This document shows, one piece after another, positions 1 to 14,000 of a DNA stretch of 64,000 nucleotides. How positions within the stretch are numbered: position 1 is the stretch's first letter; the number at the start of each line of letters is the position of its first letter. The position numbers and the translations under genes were made by a program. The stretch comes from Chamaecrista fasciculata (Eukaryota; Streptophyta; Magnoliopsida; Fabales; Fabaceae), in NCBI GenBank assembly GCA_003254925.1, contig QANZ01035596.1:62001-126000 (forward strand), given 5' to 3'. Under the pieces are notes generated by a model. The model worked only from the letters and a program-made list of their open reading frames with translations. It searched no databases and was not told the DNA's origin.

Positions 1-500
1 TTACTTAGCTAGGAAACCCATCTACCTGTTTTATAATTGTTAATTAGAATTAGGCCAAGTACAAGGTTAGTGCACGCAGTACAAACCCACTAATCATCAT
101 CACACTCAGGCACTTCTAGGTTCTAACAATCCCTGTCAAGCTAAAGACTCTACAAACTTCTGCATGTTACAATCAAAACCCAATTAAAATCAAACAAAAG
201 CATATTAAACTTGGTACCCTAAAAAGCCCAGACAAACAACCTCAATTCTCATGGTTGACGATACAAAGAATTGCAATCTGAGCAACTAATATTGACATAG
301 TTTCAAAAGCTCTTCAGCCTACCTCCCACGAATTGCCCCATTGACATTTTCTACTCAGTTTTTACAATTTGAGTTATCACCACAACACTCAAGCCAACAC
401 ATAAATATAGCATAAATGCCTAACAACTAACCCAAAACAGTTACATAACCGTAGACCCATCATCACCACCTGCTCCTCCGCAAGAGACTTTGTCCTCAAG
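1..500 (-). mobile_element. Possible remnant of a Ty3/Gypsy-type retrotransposon 3' end
   Basis: Read on the minus strand, about 500-430 resembles the tail of plant Gypsy polyproteins (an L-E-D-K-V stretch followed by glycine-rich residues). What follows toward position 1 could be LTR-like sequence. It is a fossil with no intact coding capacity in the window, lying in an intron of the first gene or at its truncated end. Boundaries and age cannot be set. Confidence 0.3.
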
Positions 501-1091
501 GTGTGAACAAGGAACTCTTAGATATTTCAACAGTGTTTTCAAACCTGTCACCAATTCCAAACACTTCCAGAATATAACCCACTCTATAACCTCTTGCTCC
601 TAGATTTTTCCTTCTAATTTCTTTGCATTTATGGTAGTTAGCCCCACAATGGAATTCTGAGAATTTCAATGGCATGGTTAAAACTTTCATTCTTGTTCCT
701 TGACCTTTCTGCTCAAACTCATCACCAATATTTATTCCCTTTATTTATGGCCCATCACAAACCAAGAGTACCAATGGCTGTTTGTTCTTGGAGGAATAGA
801 AAGGCACAAACTTCTTGTCACATTGAAACTAGAGACCCAACTCTCTTCTTCAAGCTATTTTAGCATTGGACACCCTTCTGTATTAGTTATCACTTTTCAG
901 GTTTCTAGAAGATGAATGGAACAAGGATGTTTTCAGCATATCTTTGTGTGCATTGTCTGGTGTCATAGGTATTGGACTGAAGACCTTAGCTGTTGAACGG
1001 AAAATCCTACTCTATAATTTCTCTTTTTATATATGGGTTGCAATCATTCGCAGTTTATCAACTATCATTGTCAAAGAGAAAAAACGACTAC

Positions 1092-4000
1092 CTGAAACTG
1101 CACCAATTGTTTTTTCTACATCTGGTAGACTTGCTTCTGTACGAACACCTTCCCCACCAACAGCAGGTCCCCATGAGAAAGGACCTGCATTTAAATCAAC
1201 AAATGCCCATCTGGTACATAATACCACCACGTTAACAAAAATAAAGAAACATATATGCCTTAATTTCAGTATGTCAATAAAGAGGGATAAATTGGACCTG
1301 TCCTTTCCAATCCATGTATCTGTGAGGCATTCTACATGAAGACTACTGAAGTCCCCAGATTTTAATACCTTTTCCAGAAGGAGCTTAAGGTCTTCATTTT
1401 TACCTTTCAATAACTAGAAATCCAATAAAATTACAATTGTTGAGGTAAGAACGGGGAAGGACAAGCTTTCAATCAAACTTTCAACACTGAACTTATCTCT
1501 CCTTATATCCAGAAACATGAGTATACACCTGAAAAACTTTGGCTTCAACGACATCAGCTGTGTCTTTCCCTTGATAGAACTTCCCAACTTTATCCAGTGC
1601 TTCAAGCCAAACATTGTACCACTCAACCTGCATTTTATAGTTGCACTGAGACAGCAATGATTTTGCAAATAGCGACACCATGGATGCAGGAGGAAAACAA
1701 AGCTAAGACTTCTATGAAATGCAAGCCATGAAATCCAGAAAGGATGAAGATGAAAAACCCACCAAGCTTTAGCTGCTCCCAAAATTCCTCCAAATATTTT
1801 ATATTGGTTTTAGCTGAAGTACAGCACAAAATATTGCAAATGGAATTCCTTCTCTAAGGCTTACTCGATTTTTGTCCTTGGAAAAAAAAAAACATTTGGA
1901 AATGCAAAGCTTATCCAGAAACCAAATTTCTCTATTTAGATCACTTAACTTAGTACAATTAATGCAAATGACGTGTTGCAAATCCAGCAGCAAGTCAAAG
2001 TGATAACATCCAGGACAGCAGACACTGCATGTTATACTAACTCGGAATTGGAGGAAGCACATTGGCTATTACTGTTTTCCTTATTAGAAAAGATCAAGTT
2101 CACTAAAAAAAGGATGAAAAGAAATCCCCAGGGAAAATTAGCAATTAGGAGTACGTAACAAGGGAAAAGAGAAATGAATAAAAGAAAAGACAGACAAAGA
2201 CGGCAATACGATAAGGCTCTCCAATCCCTTTCTCAAAGAAAATATTCCCAAAAAAAAACGAGAACACAGGGCATGGACCAAACAACGAAGAGAGGTCACA
2301 CAAAGGATTATGCCCTTCTTCAGATCTAACTCTGTGAGCTTTTAAGAGTCCTCATAGATGAGCACTATGCTAAAGCCATAGAAACTTAACCTAAGTAACA
2401 ATAGATACTCAGGTCACTTAGCAAGCTTAACTTTTCGTTACTGCTAAGACAACATGAAATCATACTTTTATTCCTCATCCATAATACATGTCACTTATGA
2501 ATGAAAACAAAGGCAGACAATAAGCAATGTGGACGTGAAATCATATTTAGGTGGAAAGTTCAAATTTATCCTATATCTTTGCCTCAAAGTTCATTTTAAT
2601 CCATTACCTTTCAGAATGTTCAAATTGGTCCTCTATGTTTTACATAGTGGCTCTGGACTCGTCACTTTCGAACTTGAAACGAGATAGATATAACTGTATT
2701 TGATTGGCCATAAAAGAAAACTGTATTCGATAGTTTTTGAGCAAAATGAACCACTACATATAACATATAGGACCAATTTAAACATTCTAAAAGATAATCG
2801 ACTAAAATGAACTTTGAGGCAGAGATGTAGGACCAATTTGAATATTCGACCTCATATTTACATAATAACATCTTATTTGGGCCTCATGTCACTTTGTTAG
2901 ATCATCCAATCATGTAAAAAGAAAAAATAAATCAGAAGCACTAGTGATGCAGAATAAGTGCTTATCCAATTGAAATGGGTAGTATTCTAAGGGAAACAAC
3001 CACAATCAAAGGGAATCTGCTCTACCACACAGAGGAAACAAATACTTACAATATCAGTGTCCTCAGTTCTTGTCCATGAAAACTTCATCATTGGATGCTT
3101 CACATATAATGGTCGTTGAATCTTAGAAAGCGCTGTACAACAATGTATGTAGAAAATAGATCACAAGGTAAAAAAAGGAGAAATAAAAAGTGATCAAGAA
3201 GCGGGGTTTATTGTTGGAAAATCAAGAGATCTAAGGCAATCATAATGTTGATTTGCAACTTATTGAGATTCTATAGTATTTTGATTTTGGGATACTTAAA
3301 AATATCACATCCTTAAACTGGCATTTGTCCTTCACAGAGGAATTTCATACCAAGAGTAGTTTCCGGAATGCCATCTGACTGAAGAATTTTCATTTGCAAA
3401 CTCCTATTCTGCATGACATGATAGCAGTCAGTGCTTCCACTTATGCATCCACAGTCTTCATTTTTACATTTAAATTCTCCAAAAGAAAAATTCAGTGTGG
3501 AACAAGCACATCATATTCAAATCAAAAAGGGAAAGGCCACAAATACCTCCTTTAGAAGACTCATTTCTGACTCAGATAAACCTCTCCTGCAATGATTTTG
3601 AAAATAAAAATAGATCAAGATAGCTAAATGAGATCTACAGTGTTATCGTCTTATTGAACCGAAGAGTCAAACAAGTCACACTAGGAAAATCATAGAGAGA
3701 AGCAGTTTGAGTCACTTCTAAGAACCACTCAAGTGGTGCGGTAAAAGTTAAAGAAGAAAGATGATCAGGTCTTTCTTTGATTTGGGTTTTAATAAACTTT
3801 GATTTGGGCAAAACTTTGGATTGGGTACCTGGCAAAACGGAAGCCTAGAAATTAAAGTTTTTCGTTTAAAAAAAAAATTGTTATTGTTTGGTACTTGCTT
3901 TGTTAGTGTGAATGGCAAAGTCGATTGTATGTGTGGGTTAAAATTGTACTATGATCTAGTTCTATCATATATAAATGTATTATTACTTGTTTTATTTTGA

Positions 4001-7000
4001 TTTATATGTCTTAGTTATGGCTACATTTGGCTTGAATTTTTAAAATAAAATGTACAATTTACCTTAACAATAATTCATTATTCTTATATTATGATGTCAT
4101 ATTGAACTGAGTAGTCCGTGACCCGACAACCTCTCTAGTTCAATAACCAATCTGATTTTTAAAACATTGTATCTAGAAATTTAGCAAAGCTTGACAAGAA
4201 ACAGCATTCCCTCCATGCATCCCCAAGTATGATTACCATCATCAACTTTAAAGGACACGAGATCTAAAGGTGTCATGCTCTTGAGAAATAAATTCTAAGG
4301 ACTAGCACAAGTAGCCGAAACAATCAAGGTTAGCATCCCAACCATTCCAATTGAAACCATACTTATCTCTAACAGAAATAGCCATGGCCATTTACCAGTC
4401 AAAGCAACATTTTTGGCTAGCAAATTAACAAGATCAAGTTCCCATCCCTTCTAAGAACTACAAAAAAACCTCCCAACTTACAAGAGTTGACGTGGTTTTT
4501 GACTGCCAGAAACACAATCCTATGACCCAAAATCTATGTAGGAGCAAAGAAATAACACCCTTGAAAATGCGAGCAATGCACTAGAGGACCATATAATGAT
4601 AAAAATCTAACACATAATGGTACAGGGTGAGAAGATTAAAATTTTAATTACTTTTTAAAGTGATTCCCTATTTAGGATATATATGAAATTACAATTATAT
4701 ATATAGGGTTTTAATTATTGAATTAGGGTTCTAATTTATTTTTTATAATCTGAACAATGGTAATCTATATATAGGACAACTATACACCTTTCATTAGGAG
4801 CTTTTATAAAGTTAGACAAACTAAAATTTTATAGCCTATATGTATAAAAATTTAATCACCAGAATGCCAGATCATTAATTGATTTAACCCTTTCTTGTTC
4901 GTTGACATAATGAAATTATTGAGAGTTCCTTGAGGGTTAACCTTTTGTTTTCTATTACTTAACACTTAGAATAACTTTAGTTAAACTCATATATATATAT
5001 ATATATATATATATCATGAAAGGCAAATGCATTCTTCGAGTTTAGAATAAATGATATGATTTAAATGGAATACTCACCGATATCCATATTTGGACCTACT
5101 TATGTCACGCTTAGGGTTCAAAACAAAAACATTGTATGCATTTTCAAGTTGAAGGTATTCAACTAAGCTAGCCAAGAGAGTGTCAATCATATCCACATCT
5201 ACTTGCCAAATACCACCTTCATTAGCCCTGTAAGAAAAAGGATGAAGGAATCAGGGGAAAAAAAACAAAAAGTAATATAGAAGTCAAAGTGGATTATATT
5301 TCTTTTTGTTTGTTGGGGAGCAAGATGTACCAAGCTGTTTCACACAACGTATAATAAATCAAGTAAGATCTATGGAATTATAAATTGATATTGATAACTC
5401 AACTCAGAAAGACACTAATAATGAAAGTGAAATGTGTAACAAGCATTATTTTATTCAGCCATCTATTAGTCATCCTCTAATGATCGCGTTATGCAGCTTT
5501 CAAACCTCATGAACTATTGGTTGCTTCACCCTTTTGTTATACTTTTAGCTGAAGGGCATTCACTTAATCATAAATGTCAACCTAGAAAATATATTGCTTA
5601 TAATAACAGATCATAGTCCAAATAAAACATTATTTACCTGTTGCCAACTGGATTCTCCTTGTGACCAAAAGTATTTATGGCATGCTCAAACAAAGAAGTA
5701 ACCTTCTCTCCCATTTCTATAGCATGAACAGAAAAACTGCAAAAGAGAATTCACTATCACAGCAATAAATGATAACACTATCTTTTTTCCTGGTGAAAGA
5801 AAACATTAACAGAAAAATAAAAGGAAAAATATACTAATTTTTGGATGAAATTTAGAGGCACAATATCATGTACTTGGAATTATGATATCAGAAAGAAGAA
5901 GTTTGAAGCAGGTTCCTCTAATGGATTTCAAAGGAGTTGGAGAGCTCCTTTGAGCTACATTGTTAAACTTGTATTTCTTCTATGTTGCACTTGTTTTAGG
6001 AGAATAGCTAGTCCATCCATGTATTTCTTTTCTTTATCAATATATTATACATTTCTTTCTTTAAGAGAAAAGGGAGATTACTGAATAAACTCTTATTAAA
6101 GGGCGGCCCAGTGCACAAGGCTCCCACTAGGTGGAGTCTGGGGAGGGTCAAGATATACGCAGTCTTACCCCTACTTTGCAGAGAGGCTGTTTCCAAGGTT
6201 TGAATAAACTTCTATTATTTAAAAAAAAAAAAAAAAAAANAAAAAAAAAAAAAAAAAAAAACTAGCATGATAACAGGGCTTGGTCTTTGTGATATGACAG
6301 GACTATATTGAGAGAAGCCAATTTGAGGGCCTGCTACTGCTCTTCTTGAGAAACAAGCTATAGCAAGGGTTATCATAACTCAGTTGAGCAATTCTCCTTT
6401 TTCACCCATTAATTTTGCTCACAGGTTTCACAGCATGATTCCTCCAAATTTGATATCAAAACAATGAGCATAAAGATTTCTTTTTCTCTATTCAAACCCC
6501 CTTTCCATGAAAAGTAATAATAAGTAGGGATATGAATAAATAAATTTCTTAAATAAAAAAAATGCAAAATGAGCAGCCAAGATAGAAGAAAACAAAGTTA
6601 TTACTTGTAATTTATGTGGCTGACAACAGGAAGGTGGTGGTGTGGTTGCATTTTATCTACACTGATTTTGGAATATGGGGTTAGAACTTCTTCATGTTGA
6701 ATTCGTGTATGTTGGAAGATGTGATCAATTTTTGTAAACCAGCGCTCCATTTCTTCCGGTTTAAGCTTAAATTCTGCAAGGACATAAAAAGCAACAAAAC
6801 TACTAAAATGTAATCATGAAAGAAATGATGAGTCAGCGTTGCAAGCATACCTTGGTGACCTTTCCCTTCAAATCCTATGAATATAAAATTCACAGGAACT
6901 GGAAGATAGATGGAATCGACTTCAAGAAGCTTAAGATAGCTTGCAATATTACCTAAAACACAGCCACAATTTTTTTCAAAAATCAAATGCAACTGTTAAT

Positions 7001-10000
7001 ATTTAATAAACAAGAAATTTCTATTCTAAACCACAGAAACTTTAGCCAAACTATGCTATTAATAGTGATGCAGGGCAGGAACTTAAACAAAGGAAATAAC
7101 AAATCAATAGCAAAACTTATTCTTGATTAAGAAAAAATCACATGATGAAAAGAAAACCCTGAGAAGTAATGAACCAACGATACCAAGTGCTGGACAGCAA
7201 AGAAACAAATAAATACAATTCTTAAAATTAGAAAGGAATGAGACAGAAGATACTGATTAGTCCAATTTTGTACTGCTCCACACAAGACAGAGTTCACCTA
7301 TTCATTATTAAAGCACCCAATGAATACTGTGTCCAAACCCTTCAATTTGTAGGACAAGAAGGCTGGATAGACTTGAGAAATCCAATAAGAGACGGTTGCT
7401 CTGAAGTTTCCATATCATCAAAATTTGAAACCTAAACACAATTGAATACAACTACTAAATCCTGCCTCTATCCAGAACTACTATCATCGGATAACCCTAG
7501 GGTCAAACACATGTTTTGGTAGCTGATAACGATGAACTGCATTAGCTGCTAATTTGACACAACAACTATCATAATGGCAATGGCTATAATTGCTTGATCC
7601 GATTGAGAAAAAAAAAAAAAAAAGAAGTTCATGACTACTAAAGTACAAGGAGCAAGATGCTGCACCAAATGCTACCATGAATACAACAATCACTTAACTT
7701 TCAACTTATGCAGTCATGCCATGAAAACATATAGTCCTAGGAATTATTGCCAATTTTGCTGCAGTACACTGCATAATAGTTCTTTCAAGCATATAATGTT
7801 TATTACTGTCATGATTCATGTTCAGAACAACTTCTAAAAGTTATTATTAGCAATGATCCTACCAATAAACTCTGCAGTTAAAAGTGGATATTGTAGAACT
7901 GTTACTAAACATTATAGTGCTATCACTAAAACAATGGCTATTTTACATCATCTACAGCATCTTAGCTTTGAGAAAGCCACAACATTTCTGAACTGACAAA
8001 GATTCTGATTTGAGGATCAATCTCAAAATGTGTCAATGGACCGTACAGTTGGAAAAGGAAAAGTCAGTGGACCAACAAAAACAGAGGACAAGAGATCCTC
8101 TTCAAGCATAAATTACAAAATTAAAAATAAACGTAAGTATTTGAATTCAACAAAGTTAAAATCCCTCCAAAAACTCATGAGAGATAGTCCTCCAAAGAAA
8201 CTATCAGATGAAACCCACAAAGAGAACATACAAATAAGACTCTTGCAACATACCATGCAATTAACTTTCTGCATCATAACATCATCCCATTAATTTAACC
8301 AAAAAGCTTGTTATTACAATCAGCTACATCATTATAGTAGAGTACCATAATCTCAACAGTCTAAAAAACAGAAACTTTAAAAAATAATTTCAAGAGCTAA
8401 ATGTATCACCTGCATTAGTGTAATTAAGTACGCTTACTTTGCTGTGGCTTGAAAACCTTAAATCGTTGAAATCTGAAAGGAATACAACATATTAAAGGAG
8501 GAAAAATGAAAGATACTTAATCCACTAAATGAATGACTTGGACATACCACCCCGAATAACATCTTCATTCCAGAATCGACTCTTCTCTTTGAGGTTAAAT
8601 AAAGAGAAGATAGAAGATTTGCCACTTTTCTGAGTTCCAGTGGGGGATCCAAGTGAGCTTACAGCTAACAACTGGCAAAAATCACAATAAACATTATGGT
8701 AATGAGCATCTTCCTTTACAAAAATAACAATCTTACCCTAATGGTGCAAAGAGGAAAACATGCATTGTATGCACAAATGTAAACCAAAATAAAAAAATTG
8801 AAAAAAAAAATCTACAAGGGACTAATTAACTCAGATTTATGTCATTCTTTAAAATATAGGGAGATGTTTAAATTTAAACCTAAAAAAGTAATCTGTCATT
8901 ATCATTAAAAAGGTCAGTTCAGCATTAAAACATAAGCAAACTTACTCTAAAAAGACACATCTGGCTCAAAACATTTTAAAGTAGTTCCTCTATTAGATAA
9001 GCATGGGAACTGAAAAACATTTGCTGCACATTTAACTTTCTATTTCTATTATGTTTTCTTATTTTGTTTTGGTCTCAACCTTTTACTATGAGGGCCTGAC
9101 CCTGCATCCTATGTTCCTTTTCTCCTTTTTTGACACGATGAATTCTTTCATAATACATTAAATACACACACACACATAATATAAAGGCCACAAAGTAACT
9201 TGTAATCAATATTTCCTTGGAAGCACTCAATTTTAAATCCATGTAATGACAGAAGCATCATTTAAAATCCCAGGTGGACCTGGCTGGGTCATCTCGGAAC
9301 CCAATGACCCAAGCATTGAATCAGTCAAAGTAAAGTAATTAGACCGTTTTGCAATTGTACCAGGATTAACCAAGATCAACACGTTAAATGCCGTGACCTC
9401 TTTTTGCACAACCTTTTTCAACAAAGTGGGATATTTTATTTTATATTAGGTAGAGTTACTCAATTGTTTTCTTTTGTACATTTTGTGACTTTTTGTACAT
9501 ATATACTTATTAGACAGTGGATATAGAAAATTAATTTTTATACTAATCATAGTATTTCACTACCTATGAATGTATATATTAATTCATATATATTATATCC
9601 AAGCAAATTCAACTCAAGAAATTGCTGAAACTACTCCAAATTCATCGTCACCAAAAGGAAGTAGTAGGGATAAATCTACTCCAAATTACATGGGCACTGA
9701 GATTTAAACTAAAGTAATTGAGACCTATTATATGTCATTAGAGTTTAACTGTAATTTTGAATTTGTATTTTGAAGTGTTTTTCTATTTTTCTATATATAT
9801 ACATATTTTCTTTTAATTTGACAGGTTCAGTCATTGACTTGGGGATACGATGGTTGAACCAATGACCTGCTGAACTAAACCATTGACCAGTACGATGCCC
9901 GGTCCTGATACTAAAACACTGGACAGAAGTGGTTACTTAGTGTTAAACATAGTTTGCTTACTGTTGTACAATATCAAGGAAGAATCATAAGAAAAATAAA

Positions 10001-10469
10001 CAGTGACTTAATTAAACAGGATTCCTATCAACAGAGTAGTGTATATGCATAGTTGTACAAGTCAATAGAGTCTACATTGCTTCAAAAGATGAGTTGTTAC
10101 ATAACTATCATATATTGAATTTCATACAGTCACAACAAGAAACACTCCTTAAAGCCTTCCTCGAATGCCTAAAATCTTCCATACGATGACACTTTCTTCT
10201 GTTCCACATCAATAAGTTTTCCTAGAAGACTAGATCTACATACCAAACTAACTGTCAAAAACAACATTAAGCAACAACCAAAGGCCACTTCGTGTGCAAT
10301 CAAACTAGCAATCAAGTGATCAACAATTAGTAGAATCAGTAAGTAAAGTTTATGCAAGGCATTCGCATCTTTAGTAACTAATAAGCAAATAATTCGATAT
10401 CAATATCATTACCAGAAGAGTATAGACAGCGACTAGAGGTTGGCAACGCAGACGATCACTTCGACCCAT
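1092..10469 (-). CDS. Secretory-pathway protein of the At3g28720/At5g58100 family, N-terminal part (runs off left edge)
   Basis: Thirteen exons join in frame with GT/AG borders: 10469-10413, 8671-8548, 8472-8410, 6952-6851, 6773-6605, 5736-5638, 5227-5078, 3586-3547, 3408-3351, 3132-3050, 1627-1529, 1413-1298 and 1210-1092, giving about 426 residues. The ATG at 10469 opens a hydrophobic leader (MGRSDRLRCQPLVAVYTLLL) that ends in exon 2, a likely signal peptide. Hallmarks I recognise are SIFSLFNLKEKSRFW near residue 40, VEWYN, and WAFVDLNAGPFSWGPAVGGE in the last exon. From memory these match the plant family of Arabidopsis At3g28720 and At5g58100, whose biochemical role is poorly known; one member has been linked to pollen wall formation, which I cannot verify here. 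The longer family members have over 900 residues, so the C-terminal half should lie left of position 1. Introns hold a SINE, a MULE-like element and, in the last one, a possible retrotransposon remnant. Family assignment is confident; function is not. Confidence 0.85.
2550..2851. mobile_element. MULE-like inverted-repeat element, 302 bp, 9 bp TSD
   Basis: The ends are inverted copies (GGTGGAAAGTTCAAATTT at left, its diverged complement ending ...TTCGACC at right). They are flanked by the perfect 9 bp duplication TCATATTTA at 2541-2549 and 2852-2860. The 9 bp duplication is typical of Mutator-like elements. There is no coding capacity. It lies in the intron between 3050 and 1627 of the minus-strand gene. 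Confidence 0.75.
4989..5014. repeat. (AT)n microsatellite
   Basis: An uninterrupted run of about 13 AT dinucleotides inside an intron of the first gene. Confidence 0.9.
6082..6260 (+). mobile_element. tRNA-derived SINE, truncated, with duplicated flanks
   Basis: The body from 6101 begins GGGCGGCCCAGTGCACAAGG and continues with CTTACCCC and AGAGGCTGTTTCCA, the conserved head and middle of a widespread angiosperm tRNA-derived SINE. Similar 17 bp flanks lie at 6082-6098 and 6201-6217 (TGAATAAACTCTTATTA against TGAATAAACTTCTATTA), followed by a poly-A run at 6221-6260 that includes one unknown base. The copy stops near the B-box, so it is 3' shortened, and the A run lies outside the right flank, which is unusual. 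It sits in an intron of the first gene. Confidence 0.7.
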
Positions 10470-10740
10470 TGTCTTTGCTTTCATTCAGAAGTCTCAATAA
10501 CGAAGTGTGAAAGTCATTTCAAAGGATAGAAATGAGAGTTTACAGACCCTTCCTTATCGGCGTGAGCTTTACGTCGCCAACTCGCGGCGGCGGCCGCAGC
10601 TCGTCGGCGATGTTGAGGTGGGTCCAAGAGAATCGAGAGAGAGGGACTTAGGGCAGCGAAGAAAGCTCGAATCAGAAAGGACCAAAATGCTGATTTTGGG
10701 GATTCCTTCCTCGCCTTTCCTCCTTGTATGTAATTTGTGA
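10470..10740 (-). promoter_or_regulatory. 5' leader/promoter region of the gene ending at 10469
   Basis: The stretch upstream of the start codon contains a GC-rich patch at about 10560-10625 (repeated CGG/GCG triplets) that stands out from the AT-rich surroundings. This is common in 5' untranslated leaders of plant housekeeping genes. I see no clear TATA box, so the transcription start is not placed. Confidence 0.35.
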
Positions 10741-10768
10741 AGGATATTTCGGTTCTTGAAACAACTGA

Positions 10769-11082
10769 GGTAAAATTATAAATTTGGTCTCATATCTTTT
10801 GCTCAATTCACAATTTGGTCTCCTATCTTTTTTTATTACACTTTTGATCTCATATCTTTTGATCAGTTCCCAATTTAATCTCATATCTTTTTTTTTTCAG
10901 ATTTGGTCTCATGTCTTTAGGTTAATTGCAGAATTAGTCATATATTTTTAGGTCAAACAAAAGATTTGGGACCAAACTGAGATCTTCTACAAAGATATGA
11001 GACTAAAAGTGTAACAAAAAAAGATACTGGACCAAATTGAAAACTTGGCAAAATACATGGAACCATATTTTGCAATTTAACC
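10769..11082. mobile_element. MULE-like inverted-repeat element next to the first gene
   Basis: The left half contains repeated motifs such as TTTGGTCTCATATCTTTT; the right half carries their complements (AAAGATATGAGAC, GACCAAATTGA). The whole can fold on itself. Approximate ends are GGTAAAATTATAAATTTGG and its complement ending at 11082. I found no clean target-site duplication, so the family placement rests on likeness to the window's other elements. Confidence 0.5.
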
Positions 11083-14000
11083 AAAAATTAACACAAACAC
11101 CAAATTTGGATTATTTTTTTCTCTTTCGGTTAAGTCATGGATTCTATTTTTTTCTTTTTGGTTATTGATTCTTGGGTCTATTTGGATCAATTATAATAAT
11201 CAGATTATATTTGATTATAAAATGAAAAAAATAAAATCTCATTTATTTACAAATTATCCAAAAATCATATTATGATTTACAAAAATTACTCGATTACTAT
11301 TAGTCTATTATACCTTTATAAACATATTTATAATTATATATATTTTAATTTATATTCAAATATATATAAATGGCATTTTAGTCATTTTATATCACCTCTC
11401 AATTATTGCACCTACAACAATTTCTNAATTTATTTTGACAAAATTAAATAATTATAATCATAATATAGAAAGAGTACGAAATGGACGATGACCGTTATTT
11501 TAACTCAGACACCAAATCGTTCACAATTTTAATATTACATGAATCAATCAACTCGTATTTTTTTAAAACAAGAAACGGAAAAATGATTAATGACTATTTT
11601 GGGATAACTCGATACATTTTTAACTTTTATGTTATTCATTACGGACTAGTGCGTATACTTGATAAAAATTAGATAACAAAATTCTATTTTTTGTCTAAAA
11701 ACTCTATTTTGGCAAAATTGGATACGCAAATATGTATGAAAAGAACGATAATCATTATTTTAACCCAAGGACTAAATTGTTCACCATTTCAAGATTTATT
11801 AACCAACCGACTCGTATTATTTTTAGTCACTGATTCGTCGAGTCGAGGAAACGTCAAGGACCAAAAAGTAAGCGACATCTAATATTTATTCATTTAAGTA
11901 ATATTAGATAATTATAATCTTAACATGTAAAAGAAAAATCAAATGAAATAATCAACAAAAAAAAGCACAAAAAATGTTGCTTTTCTAATTATTAGCCAAA
12001 TCTCAATGCAAAAAAAAAATGGATAATAGCATAATCATTTAATAATTTAATCGAGACAACTCTGATTATTCACAATTTTTTTAAAAAAAATTTGACTTTT
12101 TCTTCTATTTTTACTTCTATACGATTTATCAATTTCTATATTTTTCTATTTACTAACAATAATCAATACATACATATTTAAATAATTTTATACCTAAAAA
12201 TCTCCTTTTACAAATTATTACCTAAATAATATTTTAACCTATAATCTGATTATAATCATTTCCAAAGAAATTCCTATATTACCCCCTTATTACATCTTCG
12301 TGCAAAAAATTAACATAGAATATTTAATAGCTCGTTTGGTTAAAACTTGACCGCAAACAGCTAAACATGTGACTAAATGAAGTAATGGTGCCCCCTTAAT
12401 CCCTTATATTCACATTCTTAGATTTGAAGTTATATTTTAGATGGCTGATTTCATAATGTAACACTAATTCATTTTTTAAAAAAATTAACAATGCTCGCTT
12501 TCAAATTAGTTATGAAGAACAGAGTATATTTTCTTTGCAAGTAAACACTGAAGTTTTTTTTAAATTAAAAAAGAAATCTTCAAAAAGTAAACAACTAAGC
12601 AATATAAGTTTAGGGGAAGAAAAATAATTAACCAACGACAATTTTTTTATGAAAATAAAAAGTAGTTTATTGATACATATGAACTTAATTGTAACGTTTT
12701 AAACAAAAAAAAAACAAATTACTTCTATTTTGGGTATATTAATTTTAATTTTTACATATACTATTAAAAAAGAAAGGACATAATAGTAATGACAATGATA
12801 TTTATTTTTATTTTTTTTAATGAAGATGATATTTTTTTGGACCAACAGTAACGGGTTAAATGAACCCAGTCACATATTAGGCCTAATATATCTACTCTCA
12901 TCAATCCATAAAAGAAGAAAAATAATTTGATGTTTTCGTGTGTGAAATATTTTTCCTTTTTTGGTTTCTTTTTAACCATCTCAAGTACAAAAGTTGACGT
13001 TTTCTATTTTGTGGAAGTATTTGTCATCAGGTATTAATAAAACCCTATCATTTTACATCATGGAGCTTTGATATTTATGAATTATTTTTGGACTAATTAT
13101 GTATTCATGATGGAGAGAAAAAATTGCAGTATATAATAAATTAGCTTATACCACAGTAAGTAATGTGTTCACCATGAAATTAAACTAGCTTGGGGCAAGA
13201 TTTGTACAAAATATTATAATAATGCTTAAAGGTGTATTGAAAGTACATGCTTAGAGAACATAAATGCGATCCCCTCTAAAAATTGAGATTTCATAGATAC
13301 ATATTCTTAAAAATTAAAATGGCATGTCCATTCCAACAGTCAAGCTAACTATAAGGGGAAGAAAGCATAAAGATATATTGAATTTGAAAGTACATAAGGA
13401 ATAAAAACATGATCTCTTTTTATAACTCTAGATTTCACTAATACATATATTCTTCTAATTAATATTTGGTTAAAATAAACAATTAATTCTGTATAGTAAT
13501 ATGTAATGAGTATAAATGTTTAAGACAATCACACTTCAAAAGTTAACTATTGAAGTTAAAGAGCTCAAAGTCGATCTTATAAAATATTTTACACTCAACA
13601 ACATTCTTAATGTAAAACTTGTTACATTATACTAAATTTGTAACTTGATCTCTATAATTTTGTTCTTTAGTAGTTCAATCACAAATGCATTCTTATTTGC
13701 TTCAGATGCCACTTTTGGTGCTTTCAAGGATGTCTTGTCAATCTGATCCGTTCACCTTCTTCATTGTTGTTCTTTTTACTGAAACACGATTTTGCATTCT
13801 TCTTCTTTTCAGCTCCACTCCTACCAATCGTAATACATGCAAATATATATATGTTACACACACTTTAGATATTGTGTAGATATAAAGGTGAATAATTGGA
13901 CAAAATTATTATACTTTTAATGAAAATTATCAATTCAAACTTATGTAAATAACATAAAATACATAATGTGGTAGAACGAAAGATGGAGACAGAACACTTC

